Assembly: GCA_009746045.1 (NCBI GenBank)
Contig: RPFO01002325.1
Location: 1 to 53,140 of the forward strand
Length of the DNA: 53,140 nt
Origin: Mesostigma viride
Lineage: Eukaryota; Streptophyta; Mesostigmatophyceae; Mesostigmatales; Mesostigmataceae
Reading direction: 5' to 3'
Shown here: positions 11,357 through 21,589 of the stretch, in pieces
Position numbering within the stretch: the stretch's first letter is position 1
How the letters are laid out: every line of letters starts with the position of its first letter
The notes under the pieces: generated by a model
What the model saw: only the letters and a program-made list of their open reading frames with translations
What the model was told of the DNA's origin: nothing
Databases searched by the model: none
Position numbers and translations under genes: made by a program

Positions 11357-13163
11357 AATTAATTAATTAATTAATTAATTAAAATCATAGCTCCGTTGGG
11401 AGCATATGTAACACATAGCCCTGAGAAAGGGGCATCTATGGGTTTGTAATACAATCAGGGCTACAACCTGCAGGTGGAGGATGTACAACTGTCACCTGCT
11501 CTGGGTGCACAAGGTGCACCTGCACCGCCATGATGGTTCATGCCTCCTTAACAAGCACAGGCACCCAGGGGGGGCTTGAGGAGAGGGCCTAGAAGGCCTG
11601 CATGACATATGGGGTGGAGGGTATGTGGCTAGGCTATAGCTGGTGTACACATGGCATCTCAGCAGAGAGTAACTCCCTGCATAGGCATCGCATGGCTAAA
11701 TTCTTAATGCATCATCCATGGGAGGTCCCATTGTAGGCTGGGCGCGGCTAGATACTGAAAGCATCATCCATGGGGGCCATTATGGGCGCACATGCGCGTG
11801 GGCCACTTGCAAGGCTAAGCCTATCTAATCTACACTACTGGTATATTCCCTAGCCTGGAGTGGCAGGAGGGGCCTGCCAGGGCTTGTGGTCAACGTGGAT
11901 GACCGCCCCCCTCCAGTATACCGGCTTCCCCCCTGCACGCTGCCGGAGCTGAAGGTAGGTCGGCCATAGCTCGCGTCGCCGCTGTTGCTGGGCCAAGGTC
12001 AAGTCGTCGTCCAGCGTGAAGCGAGTCTCCGAGAGCTTCTTGCGGCATTTAAGGAACGCCAGCTTGTCCGTCATGTACTTAAAGGTGAGGAGCACGGGTG
12101 CCGGGCCAGCCTTCCCCCGCGCGCGGGGGAGGCGGACAACCGACATGTCCAGCTCACCAGTGAGTAACATGGGGGCAAGAATGGCGCGCTTAACTGCCTC
12201 AAGGAGACTCGTGGAGGTCTCACCTGCCGGCTGGTCGAAGTGCTTGACGATGACATTGTGGCTGCGCTTGTCGAGCTCGGCCGCCTCGCGAAGGTCGAGG
12301 GCTTGTTGCTTGAGTTGTGCCGCGATGGTGGAGGTGGTGGAGGTGGTGTGATGCTTAAGCAAGTCCGCCCAGGTGGAGGGAACATCACTGGCCGGGCCAG
12401 CAGGTGCCGGCTGGGCAGCGATTTCCTGCACCGCTTGGGCGGTGAGGCCGGCGGTGTCATGCAAGCTCTCAAGGGCGGTGGCGGTGGCTTGAAGGCGTTG
12501 GTCGAGGTCGAGGAGCTGGGCTTTGATGTCGGCAGTGAAGGCGGAAACGGCGGTGGAGGTGGAGGCGGCGGCGGTGGAAATCTGAGGAAGTTCAGCAGTC
12601 AGCGTGCCGCCGATTGCTGAAATGTCGGCAGCAAGGGGGGTCACGTGCTGCTGGAAGGCTTCCGTCAGGATGGAACGGAGTGTGGGGGCGGAGATGGATG
12701 GAGCCCAGATCTCGCCGTCGGAGCGCTTGAGAAGGGAGTTGAGGATGGCGTGCTGGAGTTCGGGGCGCTTGCACCCGGGCAGCAGGGTGAGGTGTCGCCA
12801 GAGGCGGCCGTCCGGGAGAAGGAGGCGATTGTTCTCGTGGAGATGGAGGCACAGGTCGTAAAGCGAAGCGTAGTCCCCGAATAAGATGCATCTCATAGCA
12901 TCGGTCGGAGACGGGTTGGTCCAGTCGTAATCAGTGACCATGAAAGGCAGTTGCCGAAAGCTCGGTTCGATTGAGGGGCGGGAGGGCCCTCCTGTTTTGT
13001 CGGCTGAGCGGGTGCGCTTGGGGTCAGGCGATGCAGATGGCGAGGCGTTAAGCCCGGGAGGTTGCTGGACGACCACCAGTGCACGACTAGTGTCGCCGCT
13101 GCCTGCCGGACCTGATGGCGGAGCTGCAGCCTGAGCTGCAGACGTATTTTCATTGCCGAGCGG
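11357..13163 (-). mobile_element. ORF1-only LINE copy A (minus)
   Basis: Read on the minus strand the copy consists of a 5'-truncated ORF1 (13163 to 11850), about 450 bp of 3' UTR and a 3' end. That end has a GCCCC..GGGC hairpin (11418-11433), the GCTCC-CAAC-GGAGC hairpin (11390-11403) and a TTAA repeat tail (~11357-11382). No reverse-transcriptase or endonuclease sequence lies between ORF1 and the tail. It faces copy B head to head, so the pair superficially resembles one element with long inverted termini. Confidence 0.75.
11850..13163 (-). CDS. LINE (L1-type) ORF1 protein, 5'-truncated
   Basis: The frame is open from 13163, just after a stop at 13166-13164, down to 11850, about 437 codons. 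There is no clear ATG, so the N-terminus seen in copy B is lost. The N-terminal part is Pro/Ala/Ser-rich with a KRTRS basic patch. The middle is a helical, coiled-coil-like stretch rich in Ala, Leu, Gln and Thr (LDQRLQATATALESL). The C-terminus has the RNA-binding features of L1 ORF1p: VVRLPRARGKAGPAPVLLTF (RRM strand), LDDDLTLAQQQRRRELWPTY, and GGKPVYWRGAVIHVDHKPW. ORF1p binds LINE RNA and acts as a chaperone in the RNP. It is roughly 55-60% identical by eye to copy B, so the two are old, separate copies. Confidence 0.8.
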   Translation of the reverse strand, partial: PLGNENTSAAQAAAPPSGPAGSGDTSRALVVVQQPPGLNASPSASPDPKRTRSADKTGGPSRPSIEPSFRQLPFMVTDYDWTNPSPTDAMRCILFGDYASLYDLCLHLHENNRLLLPDGRLWRHLTLLPGCKRPELQHAILNSLLKRSDGEIWAPSISAPTLRSILTEAFQQHVTPLAADISAIGGTLTAELPQISTAAASTSTAVSAFTADIKAQLLDLDQRLQATATALESLHDTAGLTAQAVQEIAAQPAPAGPASDVPSTWADLLKHHTTSTTSTIAAQLKQQALDLREAAELDKRSHNVIVKHFDQPAGETSTSLLEAVKRAILAPMLLTGELDMSVVRLPRARGKAGPAPVLLTFKYMTDKLAFLKCRKKLSETRFTLDDDLTLAQQQRRRELWPTYLQLRQRAGGKPVYWRGAVIHVDHKPWQAPPATPG

Positions 13164-13639
13164 TCACCAATAGTACTCTAGATATCAACTGTCGGCACCC
13201 TCGTATACACAAGCAGAGGTGTGCCGGAAGGTATGGACTTCAAACCACCTTAGGTATCTATCTCTTTTTGCACGTATCTTTTTATACCATATTTCTTTTG
13301 CCAAACTCTCTCGTGCTCACTAGGTTCGACCCTAGTCGGCACGCTACTCAATGTAAGTGCTCCTCCCCCCCCATCGGGGAAGGGAGCCCACTCCCTTCAA
13401 GCGAAGGGTACAAATAGTTTGGCTCATGCGCTATCTAGCTAAACGGACACGCTAACGATCCGACCGGTGTGCCCAATCTGTGGGTGCAATAAGACCCATG
13501 TGAGCATGGCATATAACAAGGAGCGTGGGCAAGTAATCTGATCATAGCCAGGACATAGCATGGCTCTCGAGCCACGAGCCACGAGGTAGCCATGGCTGAT
13601 GGCGGAGCTCATAACTTTCACGTTTGAGCACCGAATTTA

Positions 13640-15540
13640 GTCGTGAATATCACAATCGCTTCGTCTTTTTAAGACGCACATGCTGATATAATTTTCCGAC
13701 GCTATTACGCAATATACGATGAGCAAACGCCCATCGACGCAACGCAGCCTGGCGGCTGCGCTTGGCCATGAAAACCCGCCCGCAGCCTCGGCTGCAGCTT
13801 CGCCCACCGGCCCAGAAGGCAGCGGCGCCCCTAGCCAAGCTCTAGTGGTCGTCCAGCCCACTGCTGCGCCCGCATCGCCAGCAGCGTCGCCCGAACCCAA
13901 GCGCAGTCGCTCTGACGGGCTGCTGGATGAGTACGACTTTGACGCCAGCCAGCCCGGCTATTTTGACAAGCTTACACCCGATCGCATCCTGGGCCATGTG
14001 TTTTTCGGGACGCATGCCTCTCTTCTAGAACTGTGCAAGCAGCTTTCCCACCAAGGTCGCCTTGTCAATGCCCGCCTCCAGAGGCGCAATTTCGGCAAAG
14101 ACGTCCTCAACGCACGCCGCCCCCACCTCCAGCAATTCGCCCTCTTTTCCCTCCTTGGACGCTCCATCGAGGAGCTTTGGTCCCCAAAGCCCCTCACCAC
14201 CACCTTAACCGAATCCTCCATCCGCTCACTCCTCAAGGAGGCCCTCGAGCAGCACGTGGCCCCCATCGCTGCAGATGTGGCGGCCATGGGCAGCACGCTG
14301 GCTGCCGAGCTCCCCCTCCTCTCCACCATCTCCACCGCCACCTCCACTCTCCTCGCCTCCTCCACCGCCACCACCCCACCTCCGCCGCCATCACCGCCCA
14401 GCTCCGTGACATCGACCAGCGTCTTAAGGACAACGCCATCGCTATCGAGGTCCTGCAGAACACCGCCGGCCTCACCGCCCAGGCGGTGAAGGACATTGCC
14501 GCCAAGCCAGCCCCTGCTGGCCTGGCCGGCGATGCTCCCCCCCTCACGACCTGGGCGGACATGCTTAAGCAGCACACCACCTCCACCACCTCCGCCGTCG
14601 CAGCACAGCTCCAGCGGCAGACGCTTGACCTCCGCGAGGAGGCCGAGCTCGCCAAGCGCAGCCTTAACGTCATTGTCAAGAACCTCGCCATGGAGGAAGG
14701 TGAGAATTCCGAGAAGCTTGCGCGTGCATTTGAGAGAGAAATCCTTGGTCGCATGGGCCTTACTGGTGAGATCAAGCTGGTCGCCCACCGCCTTCCCCGT
14801 GCGCGGGGTAAGGCAGGGGCGCCCCCGCTCCTTCTCACCTTTAAGACCCCGGCGGACAAGATTTCTTTTCTCAGACGCCGCAAGCGGCTCGAGAAGACTC
14901 TCTTCACCCTTGACGACGACTTGACCCTGGCGCAGCAACAACGGCGACGGGAGCTATGGCCGACCTACCTCCAGCTCCGGCAGACCAAGGCGGGGCAGCC
15001 GGTGTACTGGAAGGGGGCGGTCATCTACGTCGGCCACAAGCCCTGGCAGGCGACCCCCGCGGCCCCAGCGACTCCAGACGCCCCAGCTTAGGGGAACACA
15101 ACAGTAGTGTAGAATAGATGGACCGTGGCCATGTACATGTACGCCTCCTAGAGGCACTATCCCAGCTAAGCCACGCGCTTTATTTAATCATGTACATACA
15201 TGTGTGCCTATGATGAGCCACCCTCCAGATGATGCCTAGTTTTATTTAGTTATGTTGTGCCCATGCAGGGAGTAACTCTCTGCTGAGAAGCCACGCCCTA
15301 GCTTTTTTTGTATAGCTATGCTGATCTTCCCCCCCATGACAGGCTCCCCCTTAGCTGGGCATAGCTTGAAGATCATGGGGCTGCAAGTGCCCTGGTGCAC
15401 CTAGAGCAAGTGTTGTTTACATTCCCACCCTTGGAGGAAGTAGCTTAGAATGTATGATAGGCCATATGCCCCTTCTCTGGGCTATGTGCTACATATACTC
15501 CCAACGGAGTTATGTTCCTAATTAATTAATTAATTAATAG
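13640..15540 (+). mobile_element. ORF1-only LINE copy B (plus)
   Basis: After the ORF1 stop at 15091 come ~430 bp without ORF2, then GCCCCTTCTCTGGGC (15468-15482), the hairpin ACTCC-CAAC-GGAGT (15497-15510) and an (AATT)n tail at ~15519-15538. Sequence just after the ORF1 stop (CAGTAGTGTAGAATAGATGG) aligns with copy A (CAGTAGTGTAGATTAGATAGG), so the 3' UTRs are homologous. The 5' end is not sharply defined; the left coordinate is approximate. Confidence 0.72.
13719..15091 (+). pseudogene. LINE ORF1 protein with one frameshift (copy B)
   Basis: It starts at ATG 13719 (MSKRPSTQRSLAAALGHENP) and reads to a stop at 15089-15091, about 457 codons, if one extra base near 14371-14376 is allowed for. 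There ACCACCCCACC makes the frame leave TATT.. and resume at TSAAITAQLRDIDQRLKD. The architecture matches copy A: a Pro/Ala-rich N-terminus with EPKRSRS, a helical middle, an RRM-like RLPRARGKAGAPPLLLTF, then LDDDLTLAQQQRRRELWPTY and VYWKGAVIYVGHKPW. Both halves are otherwise intact, so the frameshift may be recent. Confidence 0.8.
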
Positions 15541-15724
15541 CATGGCTGTACTAGTTAGGACTAGGCTAAGGCTATGGCTGGTTGCACATGTACCCAGCCG
15601 TGCGTTAGCGGCACGTGACTAGGTATGTTGGCACAGCTAGGCAAACATTCTAAGCATGGCTGCCAGAGCGGTGCGCACCGTGACTAGGTACCAATGGATA
15701 CAAGCTAGGGCTATTGCTATTCTA

Positions 15725-16030
15725 GCCCGCTGGGGGCGTCCACATCTTGTGGTTGATCATCAGGTCCCTGCCCCTCCAGTACACCTTGGGCTTCTGGGGG
15801 TCCTGCTTATGGCGGAGGTATTCCGGCCACAGTGGCGACGCTGCTGTTGCTGAGCGGGGTCAGGTCGTCGTCCAGCGTCCAGGTGAGGTCGTGCAACCTC
15901 TTGCGACGAGAGAGGAACCGCTGCTTATCCTCAGGGGAGGGGAAGGTGAGCAGGACTGGTGGGGGAGCCGCCTTGTCCCGTGAGTGGGGAAGGCGGTGGC
16001 ACCCTCGCAGTTCTACCTCACCTACCATTA
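15725..16030 (-). pseudogene. Third LINE ORF1 fragment, C-terminal part only
   Basis: On the minus strand from ~16028: ELRGCHRLPHSRDKAAPPPV, then LLTFPSPEDKQRFLSRRKRL, then WTLDDDLTP, and after small frameshifts LWPEYLRHKQDPQKPKVYWR and DLMINHKMW. These align with the RRM and C-terminal domain of copies A and B. It is 5'-truncated at ~16030, exactly where another copy's ATTAATTAATTAAT tail and CCCCTGAGAAGGGG hairpin lie (16026-16055). It therefore appears to have inserted into, or beside, an earlier LINE tail. Its own 3' side runs toward the shared AATT tract at ~15520-15540. Confidence 0.72.
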
Positions 16031-16177
16031 ATTAATTAATACCCCTGAGAAGGGGCATATGGTTTTCAATACATTCTAGGCGACAACCTGCGCATGCGCT
16101 GGTTGTCTCCTTCATATCCACCACCCTTCATTTCCATCATCCTGAACGACTCAACAAACGTGGATAAGATAACGTAC

Positions 16178-16560
16178 AGCAGGCGCGAGCTACCATGGTC
16201 CGGATTCTTCAAGATTTCTGAAGTGAGATTTCGGGCCTGCGCTGGTTGTCTCTTTGATAGTGTTATTTGAATGATAGCAAAGATTTTTTACATTTAGGTG
16301 TTATAAAATACAAGGTTGCCAGTCAAACCAACAAGCATTGGCTGTCTTATGTAACATGCACCTTGTTGGTGGCATGTCTCACCACCAATTTACACAAAAA
16401 CAAAAAATTTCAAAAACACAGTTGGATATCAAGGAGACAACCAGCGCTGCACAGTTGGATATAACCGCTTTGTCTGAAGCTGACACAACATCAGACATCA
16501 ATGACAACCAGCGCATGCCAGAATTCTGGAGAATCCGGACCAGGGAAGCTCGAGCCTGCT
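16178..16560. mobile_element. Fold-back (MITE-like) element
   Basis: Left arm 16178-16260 and right arm 16497-16560 are inverted copies. Both begin AGCAGGC(G/T)CGAGCT, continue with TGGTCCGGATTCT and end in GCGCTGGTTGTC. A further inverted copy of the inner part (GGAGACAACCAGCGC) lies at 16433-16447, flanked by the direct repeat ACAGTTGGATAT. No protein-coding frame is present. Related single arms occur at 5491-5513, 16091-16112 and ~32978-33000. It may be a non-autonomous DNA transposon; no target duplication was identified. Confidence 0.6.
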
Positions 16561-17057
16561 CTCACAGAGATATGACTGCAAGGGCCCAAGTTGACAACTG
16601 GGTTTCGTTACAAGAAGCAGAACAAAGCCAGCTCGACCAACTTTGTTCCACAAATACACATCATTTCATGTAATAAAGCTATCACCAAAAAAGTGGGCCA
16701 CGGCAAGTCAGATTCCGAGGCCAAGTTGGGCGCGGCTATGTTAGCCAGACCAGCGCGGTAAAAAACCCAAATGGAATCGGAAATCCCCAAAATTGCACGG
16801 TGCGGGGTGGGGAGTCTGCAAACCGTTGCGGTTTCTGCTGCCACTTCCCCGGCAGCTGTGCTGCAAGCCAATGCCTTGCAAGCCGACCCAATCCAGCTAC
16901 ATCGCACCCCATCTGGTTGGTAGTAGAACCAGGAAAAATGACAGCCATTCCGACCAGGGGGCAACCCCGCAACGCTTCTATACACAGTCGCGGTGTATAT
17001 CGAGGGAGTGCTTTTATACACATCGGCAGGAGCGGCGAGGCACCCTGTGGACTTGGC
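16561..17057. other. Region downstream of SUMT
   Basis: No coding exon recognised. It should contain the SUMT 3' UTR on the minus strand. GCGGTGTATATCGAGGGAGTG-type sequence and short GC-rich stretches are present but nothing is identifiable. Confidence 0.4.
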
Positions 17058-19884
17058 TCACCGGCGCGCCCTCCCGCGTTCGTCCTGCAGTACGAGCCAG
17101 TTCCACCTGGACTTGAAGCCCTCAAATAGCCACGCCCAGCGATCCGACCCTTTGCTCCCATCCGGCACGCCCGCCAACCTTTCCCCTCCTTCCTGCCCGC
17201 CCCCCGCCACGAACGTCGGCTCGCCTCGCGTCATCGACCCCACTCCGGCCGCATAACCCACCACCCCGCCAGCTTTAGTATCTACGACGCCAGGGCTCGA
17301 TGCCACGACCGCGTCCGCGACGGCCTGCCTCTGCGCGCGCTCGATCTCTTCTCGTTCCTCCAGCAGCATGACGGGCCGGGCGCGGGCCGAGTCGACCCCC
17401 TTGGCCCAGAAGGGCGACACTGCGACCGCGTCCCCGATCAACAGCAGCGTGGGCGACGCCAGCCCCGCTGCCTCCACCTTGTCCGGGAGGTCCTCTAGCG
17501 TCGCAAACACGACGCGCTCGTCGGGCGTCGTCCCTTTCTCGATCGCCGCCGCCGGCGTGGTTGGGGGCAGCCCCTGCTGGGTCAGCGAGGACGCCAGCAG
17601 CGGCAGCGTGCGCAGGCCCATGTACACGACGAGCGTCGTGCGGGGGTCGGCGTGCACGTCCTCAAGGATCTCTTCGCTGCCCTCGCGCGCGTGGCCCGTC
17701 ATGAAGCGCACGCTGGGGAGGGGAGAGGAGGGGAAGGGGGGGGGACATGGAGAGTCATAATTAGACAAGGATGGGAGACAACGAACCATTAGAGCAAAAA
17801 AGACTATTCAATAAGATTGTTCTTCTTCTTTCCTTTACCATTGATTTTCAAACAAAATTGAGTGTTCATGAGCATGTGCAGTTGAATGGGGGAGGAATGG
17901 ACCTCGGAAGGGGAGGGGGAGGGAGACTGTTGAGGGGATGAGATGGACTCTTTGAAGCCAAGGTTAAGGCACAGGAAAGGGACCTGCGGCTTTTGGGTTT
18001 GCGGAAAAATCGAAAAATGCATAAAATGTTAAGTGCACACACACGCCAAATGTTAAGTGCATGCAGACGTGCACACACACGCATGCACACACACATGCAA
18101 AAACACACAACCGCACATTTTTTTCTTCTTCGCAAACAGATCCCCAGGGCCCAACTTGCTAAGGACTGCGCACGCACGCAGGCTCGCATCCATGGTGTCC
18201 CACGCACCCCCCCCCACACACACACAGAAGCACACGCTAGCCCGCACCTGTTGGCAATTCCCCGGTGCGTCAGCGGGATACCCAGCCCCGCCCCGATGCC
18301 CGCGGCCGACGTGATGCCTGCGAGGGGGGAGGGGGGCGGGGGGGAGGGAGGAGCGCAAGGACGGGGCGAAAAAAGGAATGAAGAAATGAGTGCAAGGAAG
18401 CAAGGTTGCAATAAAAACTGCAAGGATCAAGGACGCAGTGAGTGCAAGGAATGAAGGGATGCGGGAATGAAGGAGCGAAGGCATGAAGGAATGAATGAGA
18501 CAACAAGTGCAAGGAAATGACGCGAGGATGCAAGGACGGCAGGGGCTGGGATGGGATCAAGGCGAGCAAGGCAGACACGTGGAAGATGTCGCGCAAGACA
18601 GCAAGATCTAAAGCACCACAGATCATACCAACATACGATGGTCACGCTACACCGACATGGTCATCATGCGACGGTAGTGTCAAGACTCCATGGGCGCAAC
18701 GTTGCGATTCTAGCGAGGGCGAGGACACTGTATTCTTCAGCCACGTGGTGTGACGTGGAAATGGCGAGGACCGCACATGCTTGCACATGCCATATACAGC
18801 AATCGAGCAACTGTAAGCCATGGAGGCTATATCCTACAGGCTTTTACTAAACACGCTAAACGGCTTTACCCCAGAGGATCTTCCCCCCCCCCCCCCCCCC
18901 CCAAAAGCCCTTCGTTTTGCATCGCGCAACCATGAACAAGCCGCCGCCGTGGGCCTAGTGCACCGCGGATGCCTGAATATTCGCCATTAGACACACGCCA
19001 CAAAACATACGCCATCAAACATACGCCATAAAACAAACCCCAACTTACACCAAGTCCTTGACGTCATACAGCAGGCGTACCCAAATCTGGGCCACCGCAA
19101 ACCCACGCCGGATGCACCGCTATTTAGACATCCATGCGCGGCATCCTGCCCCTCCCCCAGCACTATACAGGCGCAACGACCTTCTCTCCTCCTCTGCCCC
19201 CACTGCGCCCCTACCCCACCCACCCGGCACGATGTGCACTTTGATGCCCCGCTCCATGAGGTACTCCATCTCCTCCCCCCCGCGGCCAAACACCTGTGCA
19301 TGTCCGCAAGTTGGGCGCACCGCCAGAAGACAAGGGGCGACAAAGACACACAGCCACATCAGGGGCAACAAAACACAGCAAGCCGCACGCCGCAGCCAGG
19401 AAACAGCAAGTGGCCCAGAGTAGGCTTCAAGTGGCCAGTGAGTAGGGTTCACATCTTCCATCTCAACGATGAAGTCAGTCTTTGTGGAACAAGGAAGCGC
19501 GCCATAAGAAGGGAAGCATGCATACTGCTGCAGAAAAGAGGGGTTGGGGTGGGGCTGACCACCGATCGCAGACAACTGTCCCTTTTCGTAAGACACATCC
19601 TACGCAGCCCATCATCATGCGCAGCCCATCATCATGCGCAGCCCATCGCCGATGGCATTACATAGGTGTGATGGGACCAGCCATGGAAACCGCTTGCCGT
19701 TGCGAACCTGATGTTCCGGTGGCCCTGATTAGCTAAACCCACCTCCCCCCCCCCGCCCGCCGCCCCCCGCCTGCCCGCCCGCCCGCCCGCCTGCCCGCCC
19801 GCCCGCCCGCCCGCCCGCCCCGCCCCGCCCCCCCCCCCCCCCGCCCCGCCCCCCCCCCGCCCGCCCGCCCCCCCCCCCCCCCCG

Positions 19885-19922
<38 letters not shown>

Positions 19923-19942
19923 CCCCCCCCCCCCCCCCCCCG

Positions 19943-19982
<40 letters not shown>

Positions 19983-21589
19983 ACCCCCCCCCCCCCCCCA
20001 CCCCACCCCCCCCCCACCCCCCACCCCACCCCCCACCCCCACCCCCCCACCCCCCACCCCCCCCCACCCCACCCCCCCACCCCCCACCCCACCCCACCCC
20101 CACCCCCCCCACCCCCCACCCCACCCCACCCCCCCACCCCCCCACCCCCCACCCCCACCCCACCCCCCCCCCCCCACCCCCCCCCACCCCCCACCCCCCC
20201 ACCCCCCACCCCCACCCCCCACCCCCACCTCCCCACCCCCCCACCCCCACCCCCACCGCCACCCTATGAACACAGGATGCTCCTTGGAGACGTATACGCA
20301 AGTAAAGGCGCTGCCTTGCGGTTGATGACGCCACGTACCAGCGGGTCGCCTCCCTTGAGCCGCAGCACCTTGGCGCCCGCGCCTGCAAACAGGGCCATGA
20401 GCTCGTGGATCTCGCCCTGCACGGCCAAGGAGGGGCGCGCAGGCTGGGTGACGGGGCGAAGCATCAATGGGCCGCCATGCGAGGAGGAGCGGGGCGGTGC
20501 AAGGCGAGGGGTGTGGGCGTGGGGTGGGGTGTGGGGTGTGATGCGGGGGGCGCAGGCTCCGTGGACGATGCTGAGCATTCATGCATTCATTCATGTACCC
20601 AATTACACTCGGGGGCTATCATCGGGGCCTATCATAGAGATTCCCAGTTGTAAGCCCCTGGCTTTGACGTCTACTAGCAGTCAAGCTCTGGTAGAAATGA
20701 GCAGGAGCGCATCACAGAAGTACAGGCAGCTAAGACAAGTTCTGGGTGGGTATAACACTAGGGCCACAAGTGCAATGGGGAAACAATGTGGTACAGGATG
20801 TTGAGGTGTGTACCTTCCTCCCTGACGGATACATACCAAGAAAGCTGAGACTGACAAGGAGGGAGGGCATGGGCAGAAATGCTTTCACTATGCATGCACT
20901 GATGCACCCTTGATAGCTTGTGAGAATGAACGGGTGAGCGGCATGTCCAAGTAACATAGCAAGGAAACCGGTTATCGCGAAGCATAGAGCAAAAGGAAAG
21001 GCACGATTTATTGCGCGCCACAGCTGCAACATGGGCGTACCTGGGAGCGGGTGTGGTACCCGGAAGCTTTCCCGACGTAGACAAGGCGAGCTTCGCCCCG
21101 GATCAAGTCGAGAATTTCATTCGATACGAGTCGATCGTATAGCACTAGGTCCGCCGTCTGCATCAACCTAAGAGCCTTCAAGGTCAAAAGTTCTGGATCA
21201 CCTGGCCCGGTCCCGACAAGGTAAACTTCTCCGTTTGCCATGGGAGAATTTTCTTGCCCCGGAAACTCCTTGGCCCGCTTATCCCGCAACATTTGAAGCA
21301 CGTCCTCAATTCCAGGAACGCCACTTGCTTCCCTCATGGCGGGGGACGCCTCTGGGAACGGCTGATCTGCAGACTTCGGTCCGGAAAATTCTGAGCACAT
21401 TCGGGAAACGCGAGACTGATGCGGATTATGAAAGATAATTCTGGTTTCGACGCGAGAAACAGAAGAGGCAATCTTTTGTCTATGCCTTACTGGCTTTTGT
21501 TCACGAGAAGACAGCCGGGGCCTTGCACTGCAGCCCGCAGCCATGCCCACAAACTCGCACGTGACGGCTTCCATCATCACGTTGGGCAT
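17058..21589 (-). CDS. Uroporphyrinogen-III C-methyltransferase (SUMT), plastid-type, five exons
   Basis: It transfers two methyl groups from S-adenosylmethionine to uroporphyrinogen III, giving precorrin-2, the first step of the siroheme branch that supplies nitrite and sulfite reductase. Exons on the minus strand are 21589-21041, 20416-20339, 19293-19224, 18317-18248 and 17712-17058. Phases join to ~473 residues. Residues 1 to ~60 are basic, Ser/Arg-rich and lack acidic runs, consistent with a chloroplast transit peptide. The SAM-binding loop [10 protein letters not shown] is at ~125-134. Then come [19 protein letters not shown]-type [50 protein letters not shown] and TTLVVYMG. The core ends near [11 protein letters not shown]. 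About 120 residues follow, longer than usual and without a known domain. It is divergent from the aspartyl protease gene. Confidence 0.93.
18025..18110. repeat. CA-rich microsatellite in SUMT intron 4
   Basis: Imperfect ACACAC/GCACACACACGCATGCAC sequence; purine-pyrimidine alternation makes it a possible Z-DNA stretch. A second short CA run lies at ~18218-18230. Confidence 0.7.
18360..18535. repeat. Degenerate GCAAGGAATGAAGG minisatellite in SUMT intron 3
   Basis: Many irregular repeats of AAGGAATGAA, GTGCAAGGA and related words on the + strand (CT-rich on the sense strand) between SUMT exons 3 and 4. Unit boundaries are blurred. Confidence 0.6.
18883..18903. repeat. Poly(C) tract in SUMT intron 3
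   Basis: About 20 consecutive C on the + strand (G on the SUMT sense strand), with no other feature attached. Confidence 0.85.
19737..20265. repeat. ~530-bp poly(C)/(C5-7A)n tract in SUMT intron 2
   Basis: The + strand is C broken first by single G (CCCGCCCG units, ~19750-19985) and then by single A (CCCCCCACCCC units, ~19980-20260). On the SUMT sense strand this is G-run sequence with one-base spacers, ideal for stacked G-quadruplexes. Very long Gly/Trp/Val and Gly/Ala open frames on the minus strand here are repeat artefacts. The tract lies wholly inside intron 2 (20338-19294). Confidence 0.97.

Noticed and set aside
13318-13345. tRNA-like T arm (GGTTCGACCCT)
   Set aside because: No acceptor, D or anticodon arms can be placed at suitable distances, and the apparent stem-loop has a six-base loop.
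11357-15540. A single ~4.2-kb DNA transposon with long terminal inverted repeats
   Set aside because: The inverted ends are LINE 3' ends (hairpin plus AATT tail), each following its own ORF1 in the proper orientation. The ORF1s are diverged copies, not a transposase.
19632-20594. Several overlapping Gly/Trp/Val-rich open frames on the minus strand
   Set aside because: They are translations of the G-run array in SUMT intron 2. Flanking SUMT exons 2 and 3 join in phase across it.
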